13,184 nt of DNA, from NCBI GenBank assembly GCA_910580005.1, contig CAJTXH010000083.1, positions 1 through 13,184 of the forward strand, in the 5' to 3' direction. A program made the translations under genes and the position numbers. The stretch comes from an uncultured Lachnospiraceae bacterium (GTDB lineage Bacteria > Bacillota > Clostridia > Lachnospirales > Lachnospiraceae). Below the pieces are notes generated by a model. That model had not been told where the DNA came from. It was given only the letters and a program-made list of their open reading frames with translations, and did no database searches. Shown here in pieces: positions 1 through 8,011 of the stretch. Each line of letters begins with the position of its first letter. Position 1 is the stretch's first letter.

Positions 1-460
1 ATGCTTTTCCGTCTGCATTTCTATCCAAATCCTCCCAGAAATACAGGTAACGGCAGATCCTGGCTTCTGGCACATTAAATATCCTTGATAATACACCCGG
101 ATTGCCTGCCATTTTTACAACTTCTTCTTCATCTACATCACCAAAATAATCTGGTATAGGACAGAATATATCTTTTTCCTGTCCTTTATCATAAAGGAAA
201 TAACCCCAGAAATCATCATCATAAATATAGCAAAACAGTACTGTCCCGTTTGCCTCTTTTGATAATCCAGATGCTAGTTTTTCAAATCCCGTTGTGTCTT
301 CATTAAACTGTAATGTTGTACCTGCTTTATTTGATACCATAACACATTTTTCTGGTACTATGCCATAATCATTACTTCCTGAAGCAATATTATTGAGATA
401 TTTCTTTACAGGAAATAAGCCTCTCCCTTTTATTACTGCAGTTTCTAAAAATAATCCCAT
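1..460 (-). CDS. Hypothetical protein, 3' end beyond window edge
   Basis: Reading frame open from an ATG at 458-460 to the left edge, giving the first 153 residues; the C-terminus lies outside the window. A purine-rich ribosome binding site (AGGGAGGG) sits 7-8 bases before the ATG. The visible protein starts MGLFLETAVIKG, has no signal peptide or membrane segment, and carries an acidic aromatic stretch (about 78-90, YIYDDDFWGYFLY) and a PIPDYFG motif (101-107), followed by a mostly helical, charged section. It looks like a small cytosolic alpha/beta protein. The general style recalls immunity-like proteins of toxin loci, but this is an impression and I assign no family. It starts 21 bases after the stop of the 374-residue gene on the same strand, so the two are probably co-transcribed. 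Confidence 0.75.
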   Translation of the reverse strand, partial: MGLFLETAVIKGRGLFPVKKYLNNIASGSNDYGIVPEKCVMVSNKAGTTLQFNEDTTGFEKLASGLSKEANGTVLFCYIYDDDFWGYFLYDKGQEKDIFCPIPDYFGDVDEEEVVKMAGNPGVLSRIFNVPEARICRYLYFWEDLDRNADGKA

Positions 461-481
461 AAATAAACCCTCCCTTTTCTA

Positions 482-1606
482 TTATATTTCTACCAGCCAG
501 AAACGCTGTCCTTCTTTATAACTGGCTGAATATACTGTCCTTTCAAATTCTTCTGTATAAAAGCTTGTGCCATTGCGTTTATCAAAACTTTCTGCAATTT
601 TAAAAGCTTCATTATAAAACCATCCTTCAAGTTCCCTTATATTATAAACACCATCTTTGTTCCAGAATGGCACTTTATTTTTAAGCATTTTGACATGTAT
701 TATACTGTCCTGTTTAGCACACTCATGGCATACAGTCCATGAACCAGAAAGAAATGAGAACCACTTTTCTTTATCCCATAATACTTCCCAGTTTTCAAGG
801 AATTTTTTTAACAGCATTTTTGCTCTTCCAGGCTCTGTATATGCAAAACACCGCATTATTCCTCCAAAATATCCAAGGTCTGTAGGGTCATTTATTTCAC
901 TTGCCCTGTATAATGATTCTGCAAGTGGTGCAGCTTTTGCAAGGTCTTTATAATCAAGGGCACGCTGTAAATAAAGTATCCATACATTACGCGGCACATC
1001 ATGGCACTTAAGCGTGCCATCAAGTACAGGACATGCAAGCCTGTCCGCCATTGCCATATCACCCATTCTGAAAAACAGCCTGGCCATATCTGCCTGTTCA
1101 CATGCCCGGCAGTCTGAAACTATATCACGCTTTGTATTTTTAAAAAGATAATAGTATTCCAGCGCTTTATATGTATCAACTGCTGAATAAAACCTGAACA
1201 AACGCTGGTAATAAAGCCTTCTGCCATACCTGTTGAAAAGAAGCATTTCTTCCAGTACTTTTATTATATCCTCTGCCTGTGCAAGAGAAATCTGCGGCAG
1301 GTAACATAAGACCTCCAGACAGTATTCAGCCATATATTCAATCCCATCAACACCGCCAGGCGGACACCATTCTTCCTCCTCTTTACGCAGTGAAATATAC
1401 TCTGCAACAACAGGAAATACTTTGCCCTGGTCACCACACCTCATAAGTTCATCAGCATACATCCATCTTAAATATTTCTGTAAATAATGGTCCTTTATAA
1501 TATCAGCGCGTCCAATTAAACTATATAAAACCTCATTGCGCGCCCTTGAATGGGGCATATATAAGGTCTGTTTATATTCTTTTATAATCTGTTCTTTTTC
1601 TGTCAT
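482..1606 (-). CDS. Hypothetical helical-repeat-like protein, 374 aa
   Basis: Complete frame with an ATG at 1604-1606 and a GGGAGG ribosome binding site 8 bases upstream. The product is soluble, with no signal peptide or transmembrane segment. It is rich in Tyr, Trp, Cys, Leu and charged residues, in amphipathic-helix patterns resembling degenerate TPR/SEL1-like alpha-solenoids (for example about 137-152 and 168-190, where short helices repeat at roughly 35-residue spacing). No catalytic motif is visible. Both neighbouring frames are less coding-like, and the strong ribosome binding site supports this one. It is first in a two-gene unit with the truncated gene at 1-460, and is divergent from the pantothenate operon. 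Function is unknown; a protein-interaction scaffold is the most that can be inferred. Confidence 0.8.
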   Translation of the reverse strand: MTEKEQIIKEYKQTLYMPHSRARNEVLYSLIGRADIIKDHYLQKYLRWMYADELMRCGDQGKVFPVVAEYISLRKEEEEWCPPGGVDGIEYMAEYCLEVLCYLPQISLAQAEDIIKVLEEMLLFNRYGRRLYYQRLFRFYSAVDTYKALEYYYLFKNTKRDIVSDCRACEQADMARLFFRMGDMAMADRLACPVLDGTLKCHDVPRNVWILYLQRALDYKDLAKAAPLAESLYRASEINDPTDLGYFGGIMRCFAYTEPGRAKMLLKKFLENWEVLWDKEKWFSFLSGSWTVCHECAKQDSIIHVKMLKNKVPFWNKDGVYNIRELEGWFYNEAFKIAESFDKRNGTSFYTEEFERTVYSASYKEGQRFWLVEI

Positions 1607-1655
1607 TTATTGTGCCTCCCATAAAATCCCTAAAACCAGCTAAGGCTGCCTTTGC

Positions 1656-1684
1656 ATTATACCATAATATATGTATATTTACCA
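1656..1684 (-). promoter_or_regulatory. Extended -10 promoter for the two left-edge genes
   Basis: On the minus strand a perfect TATAAT (plus-strand 1656-1661) is preceded by TGG, an extended -10 TGn element. The -35 region (around 1679-1684) is poor. It would start transcription about 45 bases upstream of the 374-residue gene. Confidence 0.55.
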
Positions 1685-1737
1685 CCAGTTATCCTGTGTT
1701 TGTGTAAAAACGGACGTGGACCAGTTGCAAAAAAAAC

Positions 1738-1766
1738 TGTACAAACTGTTTTTATTGTGATATTAT
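1738..1766 (+). promoter_or_regulatory. Probable promoter of the pan-coaBC operon
   Basis: TGTACA (1738-1743), a 17-base spacer, then TATTAT (1761-1766) with TGA just before it as an extended -10. The -35 lies in a short direct repeat (ACTGT at 1736-1740 and 1745-1749), which could be an operator. Predicted transcript start is about 1773, leaving a leader of roughly 85 bases. Confidence 0.45.
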
Positions 1767-1782
1767 CTAACTTAGTTGCTGA

Positions 1783-1855
1783 GTGGTATCCATATTTGGA
1801 ACTGCATCAGGTGATAAAATACCACCATTATGGCATTTTACAGCGAAGAGGTGGT
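1783..1855 (+). promoter_or_regulatory. Leader with two competing pairings before panG
   Basis: GTGGTAT (1783-1789) is complementary to ATACCAC (1819-1825), 7 bp, and the interval holds a small TCCA/TGGA hairpin (1789-1800; its first base is shared with the outer stem). The same downstream strand, ACCACC (1821-1826), is also complementary to GGTGGT (1850-1855), which contains the panG ribosome binding site. The two pairings share 1821-1825 and cannot coexist, as in translational riboswitches. A 'pan' RNA class is known upstream of pantothenate genes in Firmicutes; I cannot match this sequence to that consensus by eye. The complementarity is seen; the regulatory role is inferred. Confidence 0.4.
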
Positions 1856-1858
1856 TAA

Positions 1859-2698
1859 TTGGTAATTGGCTTTATTGGAGCTGGCAGGACTGGCTGTACC
1901 CTTGGGAAATATCTTAATGGACATACCAAAATTGCTGGCTATTATAGCAGGACAAGGCAGAGCGCCGACGATGCGGCGACTTTTACACAGTCCAGGGCTT
2001 TTTATGATTTAGAAACCCTCGTAAATAATTGTGATACAGTATTTATCACTACACCAGACGGGGTTATTAGCGAAGTGTGGGAGTGTATAAGAAATTATAA
2101 TATAAAAAATAAAATTGTCTGTCATTTTAGTGGTTCATTATCATCTGGTATTTTTTCAGAATCTGGCAGTACAGGTGCATCCTGCTGTTCAGTCCATCCT
2201 ATGTATGCATTCAGCAGTAAATATACATCCTATTTACAATTTAATACAGCATGCCTGTCTGTTGAAGGACAGGAAAAGGCAGTACAAGAAATAAAGAAGC
2301 TTTTTGAAGCACTGCACCATAAGGTATTTATAATTAATCCATGCGATAAGGCTAAATACCATGCTGCAGCAGCATTTGCAAGCAATTATGTTACAGGAAT
2401 ACTTCATATAGCATTACAGCTTCTTAAAGAATGTGGTTTTAATGAAAGTGATGCAAGGGAGCTTCTTGCCTCTGTAACGCTTAATAATATAAATTCTGTA
2501 CTGGAAAACGGGACAGTCCATGCGCTTACAGGCCCGGTTGAACGTGGGGATATATCTACTATAAGAAAACATCTGGATATTTTAAAAGATAAGGATATCT
2601 GTGAGATATATAAAAACCTTGGCAAGATACTTGTTTCAATTGCAGAGGAAAAAAATCCAGAAAAGGATTACAGGGAGATTAAAGGCATGTTTGTATAG
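1859..2698 (+). CDS. panG: Ketopantoate reductase, PanG type (Rossmann + DUF2520)
   Basis: A 279-residue NAD(P)-dependent oxidoreductase. The N-terminal Rossmann domain has GAGRTG at 7-12 directly after the first beta strand and a YSRTRQS stretch (29-35) where a phosphate-binding loop is expected. An HPM motif (113-115) and the C-terminal helical DUF2520 domain follow, with [12 protein letters not shown] at 166-177 and LTGPVERGD at 223-231. This family includes PanG, shown in Francisella to reduce ketopantoate to pantoate in place of PanE. Its position directly before panB, panC and panD, with no panE, supports that role here. The start is TTG: an in-frame TAA lies immediately upstream (1856-1858), and the first strand of the fold begins at residue 2. 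The ribosome binding site GAGGTGG ends only 4 bases before the TTG and can be masked by leader pairing. Exact substrate is inferred from context. Confidence 0.85.
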   Translation: MVIGFIGAGRTGCTLGKYLNGHTKIAGYYSRTRQSADDAATFTQSRAFYDLETLVNNCDTVFITTPDGVISEVWECIRNYNIKNKIVCHFSGSLSSGIFSESGSTGASCCSVHPMYAFSSKYTSYLQFNTACLSVEGQEKAVQEIKKLFEALHHKVFIINPCDKAKYHAAAAFASNYVTGILHIALQLLKECGFNESDARELLASVTLNNINSVLENGTVHALTGPVERGDISTIRKHLDILKDKDICEIYKNLGKILVSIAEEKNPEKDYREIKGMFV

Positions 2699-2742
2699 AG
2701 GGGAATTATTGCGGCATAACAGAAAGGGGTATGGTTATTAAA

Positions 2743-3570
2743 ATGAAGAATACAGTCAGGACATTCCAGATGGCAAAAGAAGAAGGCAGGAAAATTTCAA
2801 TGCTGACAGCTTATGATTATTCTACTGCAAAACTTATGGATGAAGCAGGAATTGATGCCATTCTTGTAGGCGATTCGCTTGGAAATACAATTCTTGGGTA
2901 TGAAGATACGGTTTCTGTAACAATGGAAGATATGATACATCATGGTGTGGCTGTTGCCAGAGGGGCAAAGACTACAATGGTTGTTGTTGATATGCCATTT
3001 ATGTCATACCAGACAAATGAATATGATGCCCTGGTTAATGCAGGAAGGCTTATGAAAGAAGGACGTGCCGGGGCTGTAAAACTTGAAGGCGGCAGGAGTG
3101 TATGTCCGCAGATTAAGGCGGTTACGGATGCAGGAATACCTGTTATGGCACACCTTGGGCTTACCCCGCAGTCTGTTAATGCATTAGGAGGGAACAGGGT
3201 ACAAGGGAAAAGCGTGGAAGATGCCAGGAATATTATTGAAGATGCGCTGGCAGTACAGGAGGCAGGTGCATTTGCTGTTGTACTTGAATGCATTCCTGCA
3301 AAGCTCGCCACCCTTATTACAAAAAAACTGGCTATACCAACTATAGGAATAGGTGCTGGAAACGGATGTGATGGCCAGATACTTGTATACCAGGATATGC
3401 TAGGGATGTTTTCTGGATATGTACCAAAATTTGTAAAGAAATTTGCAGATGCTGGTGCTATTATGAAAGAGGCATTTGCAGATTATAAAAAAGAGGTGGC
3501 AGATGGTACATTCCCATCAGAAGAACACACATTTAAGATTGATGATGAAGTGCTTGGAAAATTATATTAA
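2743..3570 (+). CDS. panB: 3-methyl-2-oxobutanoate hydroxymethyltransferase
   Basis: Transfers a hydroxymethyl group from 5,10-methylene-THF to alpha-ketoisovalerate, giving ketopantoate, the first committed step of pantothenate synthesis. With the start used here the protein is 275 residues, normal for the family. Diagnostic segments (TIM-barrel fold): [12 protein letters not shown] at 20-31, VGDSLG at 42-47 (Mg-binding Asp44), VVDMPF with Asp83, AVKLEGG with Lys113, HLGLTPQS at 137-144, the catalytic LEC with Glu182, and IGIGAG at 201-206. An in-frame ATG at 2731 would add four residues, but it lies one base after the purine-rich AGAAAGGGG; the ATG at 2743 matches the usual N-terminus, though its spacing (13) is long. 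It lies 44 bases after panG and 18 before panC. Confidence 0.97.
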   Translation: MKNTVRTFQMAKEEGRKISMLTAYDYSTAKLMDEAGIDAILVGDSLGNTILGYEDTVSVTMEDMIHHGVAVARGAKTTMVVVDMPFMSYQTNEYDALVNAGRLMKEGRAGAVKLEGGRSVCPQIKAVTDAGIPVMAHLGLTPQSVNALGGNRVQGKSVEDARNIIEDALAVQEAGAFAVVLECIPAKLATLITKKLAIPTIGIGAGNGCDGQILVYQDMLGMFSGYVPKFVKKFADAGAIMKEAFADYKKEVADGTFPSEEHTFKIDDEVLGKLY

Positions 3571-3588
3571 AAAGGACGGAGTATAGAT

Positions 3589-4437
3589 ATGAAGATTGCA
3601 GTAACTGTTAACGAAGTAAGGGAACAGGTTAATGAATGGAAACGCCAGGGGTTTTCTGTAGGGCTTGTGCCAACTATGGGCTATCTGCATGAAGGGCATA
3701 AAAGCCTTATAACATGTGCAGTTTCCGAAAATGACAGGGTTGTAGCCAGTGTATTTGTAAACCCGATGCAGTTCGGGCCGTCAGAAGACCTGGAGAGTTA
3801 TCCAAGGGATATGGACAGGGATGCTGCTTTATGTGAGGAAGCAGGAGTAGATTTAATATTCCATCCAGAACCTTCAGAAATGTACCATAATGGTTTCTCA
3901 TCATATGTAGACATGAATACACTTACAGGAGGGCTCTGTGGCAAAAGCAGGCCAGTGCATTTCAGGGGTGTATGTACAGTAGTTGCCAAACTCTTTAATA
4001 TTGTAATGCCAGACAGGGCATATTTTGGGCAGAAAGATGCACAGCAGCTTGCAGTTATACGCCATATGGCTGATGACTTAAGTTATGGCATAGAAATTAA
4101 AGGATGCCCTATAATAAGGGAAGAGGACGGGCTTGCTAAGAGTTCACGTAATACGTACCTTAATAAAGAAGAAAGGCAGGCAGCACTTGTATTAAACAGG
4201 GCACTTTCAGAAGGCAGGAAACTTATAGAAGCAGGTGAAAGGGATGCTGCCAGTATAAAGGATACAGTTACTTCTGTAATTAATGCTGAACCTCTGGCAA
4301 GAATTGATTATGTTGAAATTGTAAGCTGGGATTTATTAGAACCTGTTAAAAATATTGATGGCCCGGTTCTTGTTGCAGTTGCTGTATTTATAGGAAAGAC
4401 AAGGCTTATAGATAACTTTATTGCTTTAGAAGATTAA
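3589..4437 (+). CDS. panC: Pantothenate synthetase (pantoate--beta-alanine ligase)
   Basis: ATP-dependent condensation of pantoate and beta-alanine through a pantoyl-adenylate. The 282-residue length is typical. It has the class I nucleotidyl-transferase signatures: PTMGYLHEGH (28-37, HIGH-like), FVNPMQF (56-62, pantoate pocket), HFRGV (124-128), FGQKDAQQ (146-153) and the KMSKS-like segment LAKSSRN (182-188). An AAGGACGGAG ribosome binding site lies about 8-9 bases before the ATG. It follows panB by 18 bases and precedes panD by 18, so it joins the two branches of the pathway within one transcript. No anomalies seen. Confidence 0.97.
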   Translation: MKIAVTVNEVREQVNEWKRQGFSVGLVPTMGYLHEGHKSLITCAVSENDRVVASVFVNPMQFGPSEDLESYPRDMDRDAALCEEAGVDLIFHPEPSEMYHNGFSSYVDMNTLTGGLCGKSRPVHFRGVCTVVAKLFNIVMPDRAYFGQKDAQQLAVIRHMADDLSYGIEIKGCPIIREEDGLAKSSRNTYLNKEERQAALVLNRALSEGRKLIEAGERDAASIKDTVTSVINAEPLARIDYVEIVSWDLLEPVKNIDGPVLVAVAVFIGKTRLIDNFIALED

Positions 4438-4455
4438 GCTACAGGGGGAGAATAT

Positions 4456-4854
4456 ATGTTAGTTACAATGTTGAAAGGCAAAATCCACCGTGCTGTTGTA
4501 AAGCAGGCTGAATTAAACTATGTGGGAAGCATTACAGTTGACCCGGAACTTATGCAGGCGGCAGGAATATATGAATATGAACTTGTACAGATAGTTGATG
4601 TTGAAAATGGCAACAGGTTTGAAACATATACAATAGCAGGAGAACCAGGAAGCGGCATGATTTGCCTTAACGGGGCTGCTGCCAGGCAGGTACAGCCAGG
4701 AGACCATATAATTATTATGTGTTACTGCCAGATGGAAGACAATGAAGTTAAAGACCATAAGCCAAAAGTTGTATTTGTTGATGAAAACAATAAAATAAAC
4801 AATATTTCTTCTTATGAAAAATATGGTAAATTAACAGAAGAAATGATGAAGTGA
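4456..4854 (+). CDS. panD: Aspartate 1-decarboxylase proenzyme
   Basis: Makes beta-alanine from L-aspartate, using a pyruvoyl group formed by self-cleavage of the precursor. The 132-residue product aligns position for position with the classical enzyme: MLKGKIHRA with Lys9, Tyr22, the cleavage pair Gly24-Ser25 (YVGSITVD), Arg54 and Tyr58 (NRFETYTI), and NGAAAR near 72-77. All residues needed for maturation and substrate binding are present. The C-terminal tail after about 115 is slightly longer than in E. coli and rich in Asn and Lys. In some bacteria cleavage needs a PanZ partner; none is visible here. GGGGGAG lies 5 bases before the ATG. Confidence 0.97.
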   Translation: MLVTMLKGKIHRAVVKQAELNYVGSITVDPELMQAAGIYEYELVQIVDVENGNRFETYTIAGEPGSGMICLNGAAARQVQPGDHIIIMCYCQMEDNEVKDHKPKVVFVDENNKINNISSYEKYGKLTEEMMK

Positions 4855-4864
4855 AAGGTGTTTT

Positions 4865-6067
4865 ATGTTAAAAGGCAAAACAGTATTATTAGGTGTTACA
4901 GGAAGTATAGCAGCGTATAAAATTGCTAACCTGGCAAGCATGTTGTCAAAGCTTCATGCAGATATACATGTGCTTATGACAAAAAATGCCACTAATTTTA
5001 TTAATCCTGTTACATTTGAAACATTAACAGGCAATAAATGCCTTATAGATACGTTTGACAGAAATTTCCAGTTCAATGTTGAACATGTTGCAATAGCTAA
5101 AAAAGCAGATATTGTGCTTGTTGCGCCTGCTTCTGCTAATATAATTGGCAAAATGGCAAATGGCATTGCGGATGATATGCTGTCAACAACATTGCTTGCA
5201 TGTAAATGCAAAAAGATAGTTTCACCTGCAATGAATACAAATATGTATGAAAACACAGTAGTACAGGAAAATATTGCAAAACTTAAAAGGCATGGCATAG
5301 GGATAATAGAGCCTGATACTGGTCTTCTTGCGTGCAAAGATACTGGTGCTGGCAAAATGCCATCAGAAGAAGTGCTGCTTAGCTATATTTTAAGGGAAAT
5401 ACGTTTTGAAAAGGATTTTGAAGGAAAAAGAGTGCTTGTTACAGCGGGCCCTACAGTTGAATCTATTGACCCTGTAAGGTTTATAAGCAACCACTCTACA
5501 GGAAGCATGGGTTATGCCATAGCAAAAGTGGCAGCACAGAGAGGTGCTTTAGTTACGCTGGTAAGCGGGCCATGCAGCCTTAAGCGTCCTGCGTTTGTCA
5601 GCCAGGTAAATGTAACAAGCGCGGCAGATATGTTTAATGAGGTGGTCCAATATGCAAAACACAGTGATATAATAATTAAGGCAGCAGCAGTTGCAGACTA
5701 TACCCCGGTAACAGTTGCAGATGAAAAAATAAAGAAAAAGACAGGGGATTTAAGTATACAGTTAAAGCGTACTAGTGATATTTTAAAATACCTTGGTGAA
5801 AACAAAAAAGAAGGACAATTCTTATGTGGTTTTTCAATGGAAACAGAAAACCTGCTGGAAAACTCAATGAAAAAACTGGCTGGTAAAAATGCAGACATGA
5901 TTGTTGCCAATAACCTTAAAACAGAAGGCGCTGGCTTTGGTACAGGGACTAATGTTATAACAATTATCACAAAAGATGGTTATAAGGAATTAGGCATAAT
6001 GGATAAAGAAGATGCTGCGGTATGCATACTTGATGAAATATATAAAGAAACTAAAGGACGGCAGTAA
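4865..6067 (+). CDS. coaBC: Bifunctional phosphopantothenoylcysteine synthetase/decarboxylase
   Basis: Couples 4'-phosphopantothenate to cysteine (CoaB) and decarboxylates the product to 4'-phosphopantetheine (CoaC). The CoaC half is an FMN flavoprotein: TGSIAAYK (12-19), His74 (VEHVAIA), PASANIIGKMANGIADDML (88-106), PAMNTNMYEN (121-130), and the substrate clamp with Cys157 (LACKDTGAGKM). The CoaB half has TAGPT (193-197), ISNHSTGSMG with Asn209 (207-216), KAAAVADY (272-279), Lys290 and the GFSMET...NADMIVANN block (322-350). At 400 residues, both halves are complete. It is the last gene of the pan operon, 10 bases after panD, with an AAAGGTG ribosome binding site; panD-coaBC adjacency places both ends of pantothenate use under shared control. 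A long hairpin follows. Confidence 0.97.
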   Translation: MLKGKTVLLGVTGSIAAYKIANLASMLSKLHADIHVLMTKNATNFINPVTFETLTGNKCLIDTFDRNFQFNVEHVAIAKKADIVLVAPASANIIGKMANGIADDMLSTTLLACKCKKIVSPAMNTNMYENTVVQENIAKLKRHGIGIIEPDTGLLACKDTGAGKMPSEEVLLSYILREIRFEKDFEGKRVLVTAGPTVESIDPVRFISNHSTGSMGYAIAKVAAQRGALVTLVSGPCSLKRPAFVSQVNVTSAADMFNEVVQYAKHSDIIIKAAAVADYTPVTVADEKIKKKTGDLSIQLKRTSDILKYLGENKKEGQFLCGFSMETENLLENSMKKLAGKNADMIVANNLKTEGAGFGTGTNVITIITKDGYKELGIMDKEDAAVCILDEIYKETKGRQ

Positions 6068-6075
6068 ATCCTATC

Positions 6076-6141
6076 AGCCAGAATATTCCGTCCAGGAAAG
6101 CATATCTGCTACATGCCTTCCTGGAATGGAATAACCAGGCT
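6076..6141. terminator. Long hairpin between convergent coaBC and aroE
   Basis: Arms 6091-6103 and 6113-6125 pair over 13 bp with a 9-base loop. One A-C mismatch on the plus strand becomes a G-U wobble in the minus-strand transcript. The stem extends outward through TATTCC/GGAATA (6084-6089 with 6128-6133) and AGCC/GGCT (6076-6079 with 6138-6141). There is no T run on either side, so a classical intrinsic terminator is doubtful. It overlaps a repeat with a second copy at the window end. Confidence 0.5.
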
Positions 6142-6161
6142 TTAATGCGGAAACCTTGCGT
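6120..6161 (-). repeat. Dispersed intergenic repeat, copy A
   Basis: Read on the minus strand: ACGCAAGGTTTCCG (6148-6161), 13 bases, then TTATTCCATTCCAGG (6120-6134). The same two blocks recur at 13141-13182 on the plus strand with one substitution each (27 of 29 block bases identical) and exactly the same 13-base spacing. The interior 13 bases differ. It forms the outer part of the coaBC/aroE hairpin region. Identity as a mobile remnant, REP-like palindrome or RNA is open. Confidence 0.65.
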
Positions 6162-6177
6162 CCCCTGTCTTTTGGTT

Positions 6178-6957
6178 TTAAATATTTGCTTCTTTTAATT
6201 TGTCATTATAAATTTTCTGGTAAACTTCATCAATTTTTGCTTCATCAAGACTGGTTTCCAGGAAAAACTCTATTGCATAAAGTGCCTGTGCAACAAGCAT
6301 TTCAAGCCCGTTTACCCCTGCCATTCCAAGTTCTTTTGCCTGTACTATAAGTTTAGTCTCAAGTGGGTTATAAATAACATCTGCCACCGCTTCACATTCT
6401 GCAAATTTCTGTAAATCAACAGGGCTTGCATCACATTTTGGATACATTCCTACAGGGCTTGTATTAACAATTATATTTGCATCTGTATGTTTTGCAAAAC
6501 ATTCATCATATGTTATTGCTGTTTCCGTCTTTATAATATCCACAATAACAATACTGCCTGCACCCATTTTTTTAAGAACTGCTACAACAGCTTTGGAAGC
6601 GCCGCCATCACCAAGCACAACACATTTTTTACCAGAAGGGTTAATTTTATGCTTGTTTAACATATACATAAATCCTGAAAAATCTGTATTATGCCCATAA
6701 AGCTTTCCCCCTTTATTGACAATAGTATTAACTGCACCTATAGCCCTTGCATTATCATCCATTTCATGGAGAAAAGGTATAACATCCCTTTTGTAAGGAA
6801 TTGTTACGTTAATTGCCTTAAACTCATGCTTTTCCATAAATTCTTTAAACTCTTCTTTGCTTAAAGGGTGTATATCATATGTGTAATCTGTGAGCATCTC
6901 ATGTATTTCTTTAGAATAGCTATGCCCTAATTTTTCTCCAATTAAACCGTAATCCAT
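6178..6957 (-). CDS. aroE: Shikimate dehydrogenase
   Basis: NADP-dependent reduction of 3-dehydroshikimate to shikimate. The 259-residue protein has all core motifs: GEKLGHSYSKEIH with the shikimate-binding serines 13 and 15, NVTIPYK with catalytic Lys56, HNTDFSGF with Asp92, and the nucleotide-binding loop GDGGASKA (116-123, usual form GAGGA). NTSPVGMYP (165-173), Tyr196 and Gln224 (LVAQAL) follow. The ribosome binding site (AAAGGA) is about 9-10 bases before the ATG at 6955-6957. It starts 23 bases after galE on the same strand and is probably co-transcribed with it, while aroD and aroK are in a separate operon at the right end. No truncation seen. Confidence 0.96.
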   Translation of the reverse strand: MDYGLIGEKLGHSYSKEIHEMLTDYTYDIHPLSKEEFKEFMEKHEFKAINVTIPYKRDVIPFLHEMDDNARAIGAVNTIVNKGGKLYGHNTDFSGFMYMLNKHKINPSGKKCVVLGDGGASKAVVAVLKKMGAGSIVIVDIIKTETAITYDECFAKHTDANIIVNTSPVGMYPKCDASPVDLQKFAECEAVADVIYNPLETKLIVQAKELGMAGVNGLEMLVAQALYAIEFFLETSLDEAKIDEVYQKIYNDKLKEANI

Positions 6958-6980
6958 TAATCTATTTCCTTTCTTATATT

Positions 6981-7970
6981 TTATTTTGCATATCCTTCTG
7001 GATGTGCCTTATGCCATTTCCATGCAGATTCAATAATTTCTTCAAGGCTTGCATGTACAGGATTCCAGCCAAGGACCTTCTTTGCTTTTTCACTTGATGC
7101 AATAAGCTTTGCAGGGTCTCCGCTGCGTCTTGGCGATTCCACTGCTGGTATTGGATGCCCTGTAACTTTACGTGCTGTTTCTATAACTTCTTTAACTGTA
7201 AAACCCACCCCGTTTCCAAGGTTAAATACATCACTTGCACCGCCATTAACAAGGTATTTTACTGCAAGTATATGTGCCTGTGCAAGGTCTGTAACATGTA
7301 TATAATCTCTTACACATGTGCCATCCTTTGTATCATAATCAGTACCAAATATGCTTACTGACTCCCTCTGGTTGTTTGGAACCTGCAGGATAAGCGGGAT
7401 AAGGTGTGTTTCAGGGCTGTGCGCCTCGCCAATTCCCCCGCTTTCATCTGCACCGCAGGCGTTAAAATATCTTAGTGCAACATAACGCAGCCCATGTGCA
7501 ACATCTGTCCATTTCATCATTTTTTCCATGGAAAGCTTTGTTTCACCATATGGGTTAGTTGGTTCTGTTTTATCTGTTTCAAGAATAGGTATGCTTTCTG
7601 GCTCTCCATATGTTGCTGCTGTTGATGAAAATACTATTTTATCAACACCATGTGCTACCATGCTTTCAAGCAGCACTTTTGTACCATAAAGATTGTTATC
7701 ATAATATTTAAGAGGGTTTGTCATACTTTCACCTACAAGTGAATTAGCAGCAAAATGTATAACAGCATCTATCTTTTCATTGTCAAAAATACTGTCTGCG
7801 AATTCCTTGTTGCGTATATCCCCTTCATAAAATACAGCTTTTTTGTTTACTGCTTCAATATGGCCTGTTTCAAGGTTATCAGCGATAACAACTTCTTCAC
7901 CTGCTTTTACAAGTTCACTTACAGTATGTGAACCAATATAGCCGGCACCGCCTAATACTAAAATCTTCAT
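6981..7970 (-). CDS. galE: UDP-glucose 4-epimerase
   Basis: Interconverts UDP-glucose and UDP-galactose (extended SDR fold, tightly bound NAD). The 329-residue protein has GGAGYIG (7-13), DNLETGH (31-37), FAANSLVGES (73-82), the catalytic Ser/Thr stretch SSTAATYG (115-122), Tyr141-x3-Lys145 (YGETK), RYFNACGA (167-174), and the sugar-nucleotide-binding RDYIHVTDLA and RRSGDPA segments (281-287). The start is ATG at 7968-7970: GGAGG lies 8 bases upstream, and the longer frame from a GTG at 7983-7985 would start inside that ribosome binding site, adding the implausible MEEFV. It is the first gene of a pair with aroE. Without other sugar genes nearby, a role in exopolysaccharide or galactose use cannot be chosen. 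Confidence 0.96.
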   Translation of the reverse strand: MKILVLGGAGYIGSHTVSELVKAGEEVVIADNLETGHIEAVNKKAVFYEGDIRNKEFADSIFDNEKIDAVIHFAANSLVGESMTNPLKYYDNNLYGTKVLLESMVAHGVDKIVFSSTAATYGEPESIPILETDKTEPTNPYGETKLSMEKMMKWTDVAHGLRYVALRYFNACGADESGGIGEAHSPETHLIPLILQVPNNQRESVSIFGTDYDTKDGTCVRDYIHVTDLAQAHILAVKYLVNGGASDVFNLGNGVGFTVKEVIETARKVTGHPIPAVESPRRSGDPAKLIASSEKAKKVLGWNPVHASLEEIIESAWKWHKAHPEGYAK

Positions 7971-8011
7971 AACAAATTCCTCCACTTCTTTATTTATAAT
8001 TGCAAATGCAA

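Noticed and set aside
657..953. Plus-strand 98-codon frame inside the 374-residue gene, and similar opposite-strand frames over panB, panC, coaBC and the FIST-GGDEF gene.
   Set aside because: They are antisense shadows of well-supported genes, lack ribosome binding sites, and have low-complexity Ser/Leu/Phe-rich translations.
1652..1858. A 68-codon plus-strand frame before panG.
   Set aside because: It covers the predicted promoter and structured leader, has no ribosome binding site, and its translation is unlike a protein.
2731..2742. The upstream ATG of panB at 2731.
   Set aside because: Only one base separates it from the purine-rich binding site and it adds four residues (MVIK) not typical for the family. 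It cannot be fully excluded.
7971..7985. A longer galE start at GTG 7985 giving MEEFVMKIL.
   Set aside because: That GTG sits in the GGAGG ribosome binding site of the ATG at 7970, and the family N-terminus begins at MKILVLGGAGYIG.
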